Shown one piece after another: positions 1 through 8,815 of a stretch of DNA of 64,000 nucleotides. Under the pieces are notes generated by a model that worked only from the letters and a program-made list of their open reading frames with translations, had not been told where the DNA came from and did no database searches. This stretch comes from Symbiodinium natans (Eukaryota; Sar; Dinophyceae; Suessiales; Symbiodiniaceae). How positions within the stretch are numbered: position 1 is the stretch's first letter; each line of letters opens with the position of its first letter. The position numbers and the translations under genes are program-made. The stretch lies in the NCBI GenBank assembly GCA_905221605.1, contig CAJNDS010001079.1, positions 547,001-611,000 on the forward strand, written 5' to 3'.

Positions 1-1677
1 AGGGGTGTTGCGTAGACATTGCCGATAATGGATCTGGTCCAACGGCACCTGCTCATGCATACCAGGCAATGGAGTGGGCACTTCACTGGGCATGATGACT
101 AGCTGCAGGGCTCGGCTCAACGCAGTACCAATTGAGGTCACCGCACTAGCGACGTTGCCAGGGATGCAGAAGCGAGGGGGCCGGGGATGTTTGCCGTCCG
201 GAGCATTCGGGTAGAAGAGGACCAATCCCCCATTTGCTTCGAGCTGGTCCTCGGACGCACAAACCATGCCAATTGAGTTTGGCGATCGGGCCCCACACGG
301 TATGGACCCGTCCGGCGAGCAACTCCACGGCGAGGCTGGAAGCGAGCCACAGGGCTGTGTCTCGTCCGTCTCGACTTCCATGCTGCCCAGTGACTCCGTC
401 GAGAGGGTATTGGGCAGTAGATCGAGGACTGCAAACCTTCGCAGCTCTTCTGCTTCCCACCTGGCAGTGAACAAGGTGTCATGGTCAAGCAACATCAAGA
501 CCACCCCTGGCGCAAGGACTCTGAGGACTGCCAGAATTTCGGGCCCCGCCCACGTAAAGTGCACAGAAGCTAGCCCCGCTTCCTTGGTGTTAACCAAGAT
601 GGGAAACCACCTCTCCTTAAACGGGCCTTCCCACTGCATGCGTGCTACCAAATGCCGGACAAAGTAGGGGAAGTGCGGAATAGACAAGAAGCAGCGACTA
701 TCCGTGACCAAGAGCAGGACATGGGCTCCTGCGGACTCAGCAGCCCGGAGCTGTGGAAGTAGGCAGCCGAGTAATGCATTGTAGTCAATCTCTGGGTGGA
801 GACCTTGCGGCTCAGGCGGTTCGCCGGAAATGGCTCCCGAGGCCAGTTTCAATGGCAGTACGCCGCTAGGGGTGGGCTCAGGGAAATTCTGATTACTTTC
901 TAGTGCCTGCGCGAGATCCTCAGGCTCCTGAGGCCCCGGCGCATGGTCAGCACTGAGAGTGCGAAGCTGGCATATAGCCTGCATTGCGGTCGCCGCAAGG
1001 ACCTGTGGACCTGGGTGGCTAGGGACCTGCCAAGGTGGCAGGTCGGCTGCAACTGGCGCGGGAGGTGGCCTCCCATGTGGAATTCGCGGCTCGATCCTAC
1101 TGACCTCACCCACTGGGTATTCTCCAACACGTGGAGGAATCGGCGGTATGGGAGGGCGAGGACTATTATCCGGCCAGCAGACCCTAGGTGGATTAGGTGA
1201 TGGAGTTTGCCAGGGCCCGGGAGACAGGGCTGTCTCCCTACCCGCTCCTTGTTCGGTGACAACACTCGCCCAAGGGGGAAGGTCTATCGCGTCACCAGGC
1301 AAAGCACTGTGCGTGGACACCGCTCGCCCCATGAGGGCACTGCTATGCGGCATGATGCCGATGCCTGGCCTCCATGCATGCAGGAGAAAACAGCGAACCG
1401 TGGGTTGCCGGGCGAAGCAGACGGCGTTGCTGTTTCTCAAAAAGGCAGAATGGTCCAGACACAACAAGGGTTGTATTTCCGGCGGAAAGTATCGGCACCA
1501 ACCGGCAGCATCGAGTTCGTGAGGCAGGATGACGCCGGCTTGCATCTGCCTGGTCATTGCGATATCACTGGTCCCTAAAGTGGCAAGTGCAGTGAGTTGC
1601 CCTCTCCTGGCAACGTGGACTTGGAGCACTTGCGCTCCAACCCGGATCGCGTACGGTTGACAGGCATACGACTCCAT
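1..1677 (-). CDS. Large ORF of unknown function, 3' end outside the window
   Basis: I translated the reverse complement by hand. One frame is open without a stop from an ATG at 1675-1677 to the window edge, giving at least 559 codons. The first in-frame stop upstream is near 1892, so the frame may extend past this ATG. The N-terminal 120 residues look globular, followed by a long Pro/Ala-rich linker (roughly residues 140-260). A second globular part has hydrophobic strands and the motif LLDHDTLFT, whose D-x-D resembles glycosyltransferase metal-binding motifs; this is a weak resemblance and not an identification. It is the last of a train of same-strand intronless ORFs downstream of the retroelement. 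It could be a host gene, a captured gene or part of a very long element. Confidence 0.6.
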   Translation of the reverse strand, partial: MESYACQPYAIRVGAQVLQVHVARRGQLTALATLGTSDIAMTRQMQAGVILPHELDAAGWCRYFPPEIQPLLCLDHSAFLRNSNAVCFARQPTVRCFLLHAWRPGIGIMPHSSALMGRAVSTHSALPGDAIDLPPWASVVTEQGAGRETALSPGPWQTPSPNPPRVCWPDNSPRPPIPPIPPRVGEYPVGEVSRIEPRIPHGRPPPAPVAADLPPWQVPSHPGPQVLAATAMQAICQLRTLSADHAPGPQEPEDLAQALESNQNFPEPTPSGVLPLKLASGAISGEPPEPQGLHPEIDYNALLGCLLPQLRAAESAGAHVLLLVTDSRCFLSIPHFPYFVRHLVARMQWEGPFKERWFPILVNTKEAGLASVHFTWAGPEILAVLRVLAPGVVLMLLDHDTLFTARWEAEELRRFAVLDLLPNTLSTESLGSMEVETDETQPCGSLPASPWSCSPDGSIPCGARSPNSIGMVCASEDQLEANGGLVLFYPNAPDGKHPRPPRFCIPGNVASAVTSIGTALSRALQLVIMPSEVPTPLPGMHEQVPLDQIHYRQCLRNTP

Positions 1678-2175
1678 GGCATCACTCACCGAACATGGCA
1701 GGCCAAACTCAGGCAGCGGAGAACCTCCAGACACCAAGATCCCTGGAAAGCCCTTACAAAAACTAGGGAGGGACTCCAGGAAAGGGAGGACCAAACAAAA
1801 AGCACAGCACACAGGAGAGAAGAAGCAGAAAGGCGAGAAAAAACCAGTCAGGAGCGTTACAACCCTCTACACAATGGGTTCCTCGTTCAGTCAGCCAGCC
1901 ACCCTTAGCTTGAGCCAGGGCACATCCAACGCGCAACCTGAAAAGGGATGCAGCGTGTCATCGCAGGTGGCTGTTACTTGTGGCTGCAATGTGCTGCATG
2001 TACAAAGCAATGACCTGGAGACGATGGCATCCTTTACTTTGTCCGTGCACAGTAGTAGCACCAGAATGCAGGCGTACCTCGGTTGCTGGTCTGTTTGTAG
2101 CGGCAACACAAGGGCCGGCGCGCATAAATCGATTAAAATGGAAAAAGGAAGGCACTCTCTACCCTGCCCCGACGA
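1678..2175. other. Spacer without a recognised gene
   Basis: These roughly 500 bases separate two minus-strand ORFs. The minus frame of the left ORF stays open to about 1892 without an ATG and encodes a Phe/Cys/Pro-rich hydrophobic stretch. Plus-strand frames here are mirror images of the minus coding frame and look non-coding. Confidence 0.4.
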
Positions 2176-3144
2176 CTACTCCGGGAGCTCGATATGGTCC
2201 GCCAGCAGCCAATCAGGATCGCTCAGCAATGCAGGCCACACCACATGCTCCGGGTCCTTGCCGATAACCACCTGGCGGATTGTGAGGCCGGGGGCCCAGG
2301 GGTACTGCGTGCGTCCGTAGCCCTTGAAGGCGGTAAAGTGTGAGTCTTCGGAAAGGGCTTCTGTGACAGGAGGCACGCGATGATTGCCCCGCACCGAGTA
2401 GCACATCCGAAGGTGGTGCTGAAAGGTCTCTACGTCCTTTCGTCCGCCATAGACTAAAATTCGTGTCTCCCCGCCCGTTGGGGCTGGCAGCAAAGAAGGC
2501 AGCCTAATGGGGCCCATGCAAACACAAGCCCGGAAGGTCGCATGGGCCTCGGAAATTGCAATCTGGTAGGTGATGGTTCCTCCAGAGCCAAGGCCCATGA
2601 GATATGTTCGCATCACGTTGGACGGCCAGTAGGAGCGGTAGAATTTCCATTGTATACACTGCCTTGGTCCAGGCGCACCGTCAGGCAGCATCCAGGCAGG
2701 CGGTGAGCCTGCTTGTCCCGCCACAGGCCATGCGCAGGCAATGACGGCCTTTTTGAAAGCCAGGTTGCTCCACAGATACTCGATGGCCCCTTGCCAAGGC
2801 AGTGGGTGCATATTCTCCACATAGAAATGTCCACAACCAGGGAGGAGAAGCACTATCGAGTTGGCTTCCCCTGCATCCGCACTCGGCCGGGATACAACAA
2901 AGGGGAGGGTTGAACTGCCATGGCTCGCCGTAATCCAGGTGTTTTCACGCCCAGCTACGAGCGGAGGGGCGACCAATGGAGGAGGCTGCAGGTTCTCCAG
3001 GCCAAGGGGCTCTTGCAATGCCATGGCGAAGAAGAGGCAGCCTACCCAATTGATGGGGCAAGGTAGAGGAAGACTGGGCAGTCTTGCCTGAGAGCCGTGC
3101 CGTCCAGCGCAAAGAATGTCACACAACAACAAGCTTGCTCCCAA
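2176..3144 (-). CDS. Putative alpha/beta-hydrolase-like protein
   Basis: The ORF has up to 322 codons; the first true ATG is at 3022-3024 (residue 41), because the longer frame opens with TTG. Several elements match the order of an alpha/beta-hydrolase of the esterase or PHB-depolymerase kind: a strand plus oxyanion-type segment (IVLLLPGCGHFY), a nucleophile-elbow-like turn (YLMGLGSGGT), a late strand followed by Asp (RILVYGGRKD) and a C-terminal HVVWP that could supply the His. In the elbow the serine is one position off the usual G-x-S-x-G register, so activity is doubtful. No intron is needed. It is one of the same-strand ORFs downstream of the retroelement. The fold call is inference from motif order only. 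Confidence 0.45.
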   Translation of the reverse strand: MGASLLLCDILCAGRHGSQARLPSLPLPCPINWVGCLFFAMALQEPLGLENLQPPPLVAPPLVAGRENTWITASHGSSTLPFVVSRPSADAGEANSIVLLLPGCGHFYVENMHPLPWQGAIEYLWSNLAFKKAVIACAWPVAGQAGSPPAWMLPDGAPGPRQCIQWKFYRSYWPSNVMRTYLMGLGSGGTITYQIAISEAHATFRACVCMGPIRLPSLLPAPTGGETRILVYGGRKDVETFQHHLRMCYSVRGNHRVPPVTEALSEDSHFTAFKGYGRTQYPWAPGLTIRQVVIGKDPEHVVWPALLSDPDWLLADHIELPE

Positions 3145-3322
3145 CTTCCCCTGACTCAGCTCCCTTCAGTTGGAGACTACATCAGCAGTATAACATGATC
3201 AATGGTTACAACTTTCCAAATCGGTCAAGACAACAGCATGACATTACAGGAATGCCGCATGACCATGGATAACGACCGATGTACTAGGCCGCCGTTTGTT
3301 CCGTATTCGCACAAGGTCAGCG

Positions 3323-4015
3323 TTAGATGTCACTATCCGAATGCCGATTGTCCTCAAGCAGATGCATGGTCTCGTCATCTAAATGCTCGAGAATGTCGGT
3401 AGCAATACGTTCATCGAGGAAGCACGCTACCCACTCCAGAATGACGGCATTATCATTGGGGACAGCATCGGACATCGCTTGCAAAAGCAAATTGACTTTA
3501 TCGGCAGTGAAACGCCATGCAAGCAAAAGATGCTGCTCCAAATGCGCTTTTATGAGGTAAATTGGAAAATCTTCCTGGCGATGCACAATGATTGGCCTGG
3601 CCCAGGCTAAAAGGGCATTCTGCTGTGGTCCAGGCGGACGTCTGAACATAGCCAGTAACGCCCCGTACTCCTGGGCAAGCTCGTTCCTCAAATCCTGCGA
3701 AAGATCTCGAAGGTGGTGTGCAAGCCAGGCACGATGACCTCCAACAGAGTGCGCGAGTTCGGCCGCAGCAACCATGGCGAGGGTCCGTTGATTAGGACGT
3801 CCTTGGGCTGCCGAGGCATCGCGGATTCCTTGCAGTACGAGGAGCTTGGTGAGCGATATCCAGCCAGCACTACAAGTGTGGCCGTGGCCTTCGAGGATGG
3901 GCTCGCTGGAAAAGATCTCCGGGTGTTCGTAAGGGTAGCATCTTTCCCAGTCACTGTCGCCATCTCCATTGACAGCAGTGTAAAGGCTGCCACCAATGAC
4001 CAACGAAGCAGCCAT
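3323..4015 (-). CDS. Hypothetical protein (230 aa)
   Basis: This is an ATG-started, uninterrupted 230-codon frame with a balanced composition, helix-rich in the second half, and an acidic C-terminus (LDDETMHLLEDNRHSDSDI). No domain was recognised. The segment LEQHLLLAWRF vaguely resembles DEEKLLLAWTL in the ORF at 8226-8747, which could mean a shared family or chance. It lies 178 bases upstream of the hydrolase-like ORF and 219 bases downstream of the next ORF, all on one strand and without introns. Confidence 0.5.
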   Translation of the reverse strand: MAASLVIGGSLYTAVNGDGDSDWERCYPYEHPEIFSSEPILEGHGHTCSAGWISLTKLLVLQGIRDASAAQGRPNQRTLAMVAAAELAHSVGGHRAWLAHHLRDLSQDLRNELAQEYGALLAMFRRPPGPQQNALLAWARPIIVHRQEDFPIYLIKAHLEQHLLLAWRFTADKVNLLLQAMSDAVPNDNAVILEWVACFLDERIATDILEHLDDETMHLLEDNRHSDSDI

Positions 4016-4234
4016 GCCGGGCAGTTAGTTCGGGGAGGGCAAGCGGGCGCCTGCTCCTGTGAGCCCTGGCGGCACAGAACAAGGGGGCAAGTTAGCGGGT
4101 AATACCATCACTCCTTTATGTTCGCGGCTGAGAGGGCTATGAGCCACAGGAACAAACTGTCAATCCATGCGGGGGACTAGGGCGTGTGAGTGCGGGCGCA
4201 CTCACGTACCCAACATCAAATCACTCCCGCACCC

Positions 4235-4915
4235 TCACAAGATTCTCCGCAGGTAATACTCGGGAGCAAGGGAGCAACCCGCAAAGTCAGCTGTAAACGG
4301 TGAACGCAGTCGGAGGAAGCGGAGGCTCGCGAGTGGGAAGTCTCCAACTGCATGGACGTCGTAAGTGCATTCGTCAAGAGGCGTGACTCCAAAGAACGCT
4401 CCGGCGTGTTCCCCCGTGGGAATCGCAAAGAAGGGCATTCCCCTCAGACCTTCCAAGAGAAGTCGGAACCAGTGCGAATTAACTGATGCAAGACAGGCCA
4501 CAGACTGGATAGCCAATTGGCACCAATGAAGCATGTGCCAATGAAAGTCTAAGCCGTCCGAGACCTGGCCGATCTTTATTTCTTGTCTTATGCTCCAACT
4601 AAGCCAAGCCTGGAAGGCATCAGCGGCATTTTCCGTGCCATGAACACTCTGCAATGGCAGGGCAAGAACAACCTTGATGTTGCAGAGATCCACAAGAAGG
4701 CGTTGCGCGACTGACGATGTCAGTCTTTGCACAGGGTCCTCTCCACCTCCGCAAAGAGGAATTAGAGGGTCATTGCCTAGGACCAGCGTCAAGGCCACCA
4801 GGGACAAATCCAAGGACAGAGCTTGCGGCAGAGCAAGAGTACGGGCGTACTCAAGCTGCCTTGGGTCGCTGTCAAGGCAATCTTCCTCTGTTGACATGCT
4901 CAAGTTGGGCCGCAA
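4235..4915 (-). CDS. Hypothetical protein (about 220 aa)
   Basis: The open frame has 226 codons. The first ATG is at 4895-4897 (residue 7 of the longer TTG-opened frame) and gives an acidic N-terminus (MSTEEDCLDSDPRQLEYAR). The middle is hydrophobic and Leu/Val-rich and the C-terminal half looks globular. No family was recognised. It uses the same reading frame as the ORF at 3323-4015 but is separated from it by a stop and 219 bases. Confidence 0.5.
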   Translation of the reverse strand: MRPNLSMSTEEDCLDSDPRQLEYARTLALPQALSLDLSLVALTLVLGNDPLIPLCGGGEDPVQRLTSSVAQRLLVDLCNIKVVLALPLQSVHGTENAADAFQAWLSWSIRQEIKIGQVSDGLDFHWHMLHWCQLAIQSVACLASVNSHWFRLLLEGLRGMPFFAIPTGEHAGAFFGVTPLDECTYDVHAVGDFPLASLRFLRLRSPFTADFAGCSLAPEYYLRRIL

Positions 4916-5060
4916 GGCAACGAGTCGTATAGTGTGGCGGCAGGAAAGTGACGTCGCGGGGCAGCCTCAGACTCCCATGAGCCAAAGCACTACTACGCTA
5001 GTGTGAGCCAAAAGGCGGCAAGAAGGCGTTACCAATGCAGCAAAGCCAGCCGTCCTAGCA

Positions 5061-5261
5061 TCAAAGTAGGCTGTGGGAGGCGGAGACCAATCTAAACAGG
5101 TGACCTTCGAAGGTGAGGCACTTGTACTTAAGAAGCACCCTCGCATCCTCATGGAACGCTGTTTGGATTTTGGTGCACGTGTCCGCAACAAAGCCCTGTT
5201 CATCGCAAAGTACGAAAGCCCGACTTTCAAGGTAACCACTCCGTTGCCGCATGTGTTGCAC
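5061..5261 (-). CDS. Possible short or broken ORF
   Basis: The 66-codon frame has protein-like composition (for example CDEQGFVADTCTKIQTAFHE). A competing 98-codon frame covers 4967-5263. With a long non-coding stretch on its upstream side, this may be a remnant of another member of the ORF train. No domain is visible. Confidence 0.25.
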   Translation of the reverse strand: MQHMRQRSGYLESRAFVLCDEQGFVADTCTKIQTAFHEDARVLLKYKCLTFEGHLFRLVSASHSLL

Positions 5262-6573
5262 AATTAGTATTTGCCAAAGAACAGGCGGCGTTCAACAGCA
5301 TAGCTGCGCTTTTTACAGCTACCGTGTACCGCCCCCTTGCCAAACTACCCGAACCTGCCGGATTGGCGCGAGTTTTTTGATGAGGCAGGACTCACACGGT
5401 AGAATGACTACACAGGTTCGCTCACGGTCTCCCCCCGCTGTGCAAGTATCAGGCCGCGCGCAGCGCGGAGCTCGGAGCAGCTACGGCCCCCAAGGCTGCT
5501 TGACGGTCTGCAGCCAACCGCGCGTCAAGTGTGAGTGTCAAGGGGCCTTAACTAAGAGCCCCGCGCAGCGGCCGATTTTTTTGGAGAGCACAATGAGCAG
5601 GTTTACCCCGTGACTACACCTGATGCGGGACCCACAGCAAAGTGTTCGTCGCGAGTAAGGCTTAAGCCTCCTCTGTGGGCTGTTCTTCCGACTGTACATC
5701 GAGCCAGACAAGCAAACACCCGAAAGAGCCTTAGCTGCAGGCTGCCAGTAAGCAGTTGCTCCCTGAACTCTGGCGGTTCCTGCCGGTAAGCAGTTACCCC
5801 AGAAGATCAGGGACTAAAGCTCTCCTGCCGGCCCGGGAAGCTAGCAGAGGGTCGAAGGCACCAAAAAGACCTCGCCTTGCTAAGCTTTCCAGGCGGCCAG
5901 CAAGCAAACGGGCCATTGCAAACTGACCGGCCAGGGACGCAGTCTGTAGCGACGTCTGGGGGCACTGCTAATCTCCGGGAGAGAAGCAGGCAGCAAACCC
6001 CTCAAACTACCGACGGTCTTCCCTGCGTACGAGTTGACCGTTTTCCCCGGCCTCGCCCCTCACTGTTAGCCACCCAGTGAGCACAGATCCCTGTCAGGTC
6101 TGTGACAAAACTGCTGCTCACCACGGGCTCCGGAGAACGCAGGGTGTAGCAACAGCAAGCTGCCAAGGAGAAGCTGCAGTAACAGCCCCCCTAAACCTGC
6201 CCCTGCCAGTAGGCCGAACCACCCGGCAAGGAAGCAGGCCACAAACGCGATAGGCTTCACTACCCTAAACCCACCCGTGGGACGTGCAAATGGTGAGTAC
6301 ACCAGAAGCATTCATTTCCCACGACGGCAACCAGAAGGGACGTGCAAAGCATTCATTTCCCTTAAGGCCACCGACCCTGTCAGTAAACAGGGCGGGGTAA
6401 AGCCCCACACTCTGGTCATTTCCTCCCAGAGACGTAAAAGGCCCAGAGTTGCGGACTAGACAACTGCGAGGGTTTTCTGCTGCCTAGGTGCAGCAACTCC
6501 CCTCCGACTGTGCCCTTCTACCGGTTTCCCCACCCAAGATCTGTGGCTACAGGTAAGGCACACCCGGCCAACC
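5262..6573. other. Non-coding spacer with short hairpin repeats
   Basis: No convincing gene lies in these 1.3 kb. It holds a recurring small inverted repeat with a CAGTAA or CGGTAA loop: CTGC-CAGTAA-GCAG near 5742, CTGC-CGGTAA-GCAG near 5780, and CCTGT-CAGTAA-ACAGG near 6376. A related GGTG-AGTA-CACC is at about 6292. The function is unknown; a small non-autonomous repeat or structured RNA is possible. Confidence 0.45.
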
Positions 6574-7794
6574 TTACCTGAGGTCTAGGGGCCCTAGATT
6601 GCACAGCCGCTCCCACCCTTGCGGGTGGACAGTTGCCTCTACGCCGGCGCCAACCAGCATTAGGACCGGCAGCATTGGATCGATTGTGAGATTGAGAGGG
6701 AGCATCCCATCAGGCGGATTGACAATACAGAGGCGCCTACTAAAGTAAGACCCTACCAGGACCGGATGCGCCTCTACCATGTGCTCAAAGGAGGGGAAGG
6801 CAACAGCAATAAAGACCGTGCCAACAGGCCAATCAACAAGAAAGCTGACTAGAGGGACAGCAAAAGTCAGTCCCTGGACAACTACTTGGATTTGCACCAG
6901 ATTGAGATCAAGTCGGAAGGCCATGTTTTCCAGGAGGAGCGGAAGAAGTTCAGCGCCTAGTTGGGTAGAGTCGAGGAGGTACCACTCTCCGTGCGTGTAG
7001 GGTGAGCAACACATGGTGTACTTGAGCATACATCCAAACTCGAGTCCAACTTCAACGAGGACGAAGGTGGCGATTTGGCCAACGAAAGCACAGGTCGCAC
7101 CAAGACCCTGTTCGTGAAAGGCGCAGGCCGTTTGGGTGGTGAACTGGTACTCTTGCACTCGTGGCGCACCGGTGCCATTCTCGGCTGGGAGGGGCCCAGA
7201 GGGGCGTTTAAGAACGCCAGGCCAAAAACCATGGTGGGTGGCACGAGCAAGCAGGGTGGGAGGTGACCTTTGGTATGCGAGAAGAGGTGCATGAAGACGG
7301 AAAACAGGCAGACAGGACAGCGAGCTCAACCGAAGAAAAAACACCTCGTAGCTGCCCAGGGTGGTAGTGGCAATTCTGCAAGATGCATGCAATGTTACCG
7401 GGAGCGCAATTATATACGCCTGCCCGATGTGGCCAGCAAGTACATTATGCCACGCCACACTCACCGAACCCATAGCGCGCAGAGTTTGCAACCCCCATTG
7501 CTGCCACTCAAGGCATCCGCATCCATCTATCTCCCTTAACTGGAGGGCAAGTCCCTTGGACCAACAGCGGTGGATAAGCTGGAGAGCAGCCCCAACCAAT
7601 TCGGAGGACTTTACATCGGCATCCAAGTGTGCACGAATGGAGACCGTGCCAGCCAGCTGCATAATGCAAAAGGCGATACTGGACTCCACGGTGCAGAATT
7701 TGTTGTCATACGAGAAGAGGCAGGGCGAAGTATGGATGGAAGAGCCAAGAATCTTCCTAAGATGATCCGGCGCCAAATCCAGACAGAAGGCCAT
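6574..7794 (-). CDS. Hypothetical protein (406 aa)
   Basis: This is an ATG-started, uninterrupted 406-codon frame, rich in Leu, Val and Phe with many predicted strands but no clear transmembrane segment or signal peptide. Two stretches begin alike (MAFCLDLAPDHL at residue 1 and MAFRLDLNLVQI about residue 292), which may mark an internal duplication. No family was recognised. It is part of the same-strand, intronless ORF train downstream of the retroelement. Confidence 0.55.
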   Translation of the reverse strand: MAFCLDLAPDHLRKILGSSIHTSPCLFSYDNKFCTVESSIAFCIMQLAGTVSIRAHLDADVKSSELVGAALQLIHRCWSKGLALQLREIDGCGCLEWQQWGLQTLRAMGSVSVAWHNVLAGHIGQAYIIALPVTLHASCRIATTTLGSYEVFFLRLSSLSCLPVFRLHAPLLAYQRSPPTLLARATHHGFWPGVLKRPSGPLPAENGTGAPRVQEYQFTTQTACAFHEQGLGATCAFVGQIATFVLVEVGLEFGCMLKYTMCCSPYTHGEWYLLDSTQLGAELLPLLLENMAFRLDLNLVQIQVVVQGLTFAVPLVSFLVDWPVGTVFIAVAFPSFEHMVEAHPVLVGSYFSRRLCIVNPPDGMLPLNLTIDPMLPVLMLVGAGVEATVHPQGWERLCNLGPLDLR

Positions 7795-8225
7795 TGCGCG
7801 GGTTAAGGGTCAGTGCTCCCATAACGAGCGCTTGAGCAAAATAACTGTCACGCATGTGCCAACTATATTCGGATGGGGAGGGGTAGGTGATCACAATGTT
7901 AGCAGTGATCAAACAACGAAGCAAATAACAGAGGAGCACGTAAAGGTACGAGTACCATAAGCGGCAATAAAGCCCACCGAGCACAAAGTACAAGGGGCAA
8001 CCACACCCTCACTCAGTGGACACATTGGCACATAGCTCCACTGTCTGCAAACAGATGGCCAAAGTGAGGTGGGTCCAGCCAGGGGCATTAAAGCCAATAA
8101 CGTGGCTCTGGATCTATTGTGTGAGAAGAAACAAGGTATGACTACCACGGCCGAAAGAAGTGATAGGGGAATTGTTCACACTCACACAGTTCACGGGCAA
8201 TGACTGTTGCTCTTGGCGTTAAGAC

Positions 8226-8747
8226 CTAGAGCAATGCCTCTACCCTACCCCATCCAGTTTTGTGCCCGATTAAAGCCCCGACAACTCGTGAAGACCACTT
8301 GGGGGTCAAAGAAAAGTGCTCCGAAAGTGATTGGGCAAGCGCACGTTCTCCAACGCACGAGATGGCACGGAGATTTGGTGCACTTATTTTCCATAGCATT
8401 GACACGGTAGCGCGAGGTTGAGTGGCAGCGTCCAGCCTTGCAATGACTTCAATGAGAGTCCATGCAAGTAGGAGTTTTTCCTCATCCAGATCTTCGACAA
8501 TCTCGTGAATGATCAGTGGATTACCAAAGGAGACGCCTCGATATAAACGATCCTTATGGTACGGGGAAAGGGCTTCGTTCGACTTGCTTTCCTCTAAGAG
8601 AGCCACGAGGATCGCTCCCGCTGCAGCAGGGAGGACTGTGAGTTCGAAGTCAGCTGTGCTGGAATGACTACCAATGGCTTCATGGTAACGCCAAGCCAGG
8701 AGGCAGCGTGTGGCGGCCAGCATGTTTGGTTGTGCCCGGGCGTTCAC
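8226..8747 (-). CDS. Hypothetical protein immediately downstream of ORF2
   Basis: The open frame is about 173 codons; the first ATG is at 8721-8723, and the longer frame starts with GTG. It begins only 68 bases after the stop codon of the retroelement ORF2 on the same strand. It is helix-rich with an acidic patch (IVEDLDEEKLLLAW). No domain was recognised. The tight spacing suggests it could share a transcript with the element, although a chance neighbour cannot be excluded. Confidence 0.45.
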   Translation of the reverse strand: MNARAQPNMLAATRCLLAWRYHEAIGSHSSTADFELTVLPAAAGAILVALLEESKSNEALSPYHKDRLYRGVSFGNPLIIHEIVEDLDEEKLLLAWTLIEVIARLDAATQPRATVSMLWKISAPNLRAISCVGERALAQSLSEHFSLTPKWSSRVVGALIGHKTGWGRVEALL

Positions 8748-8815
8748 AACTGGTCTGAGCCAAAGGTGCCGCCATCACGAAAGAGGGAGGGTGGTTGAAA
8801 TGGGGACTACACGCA

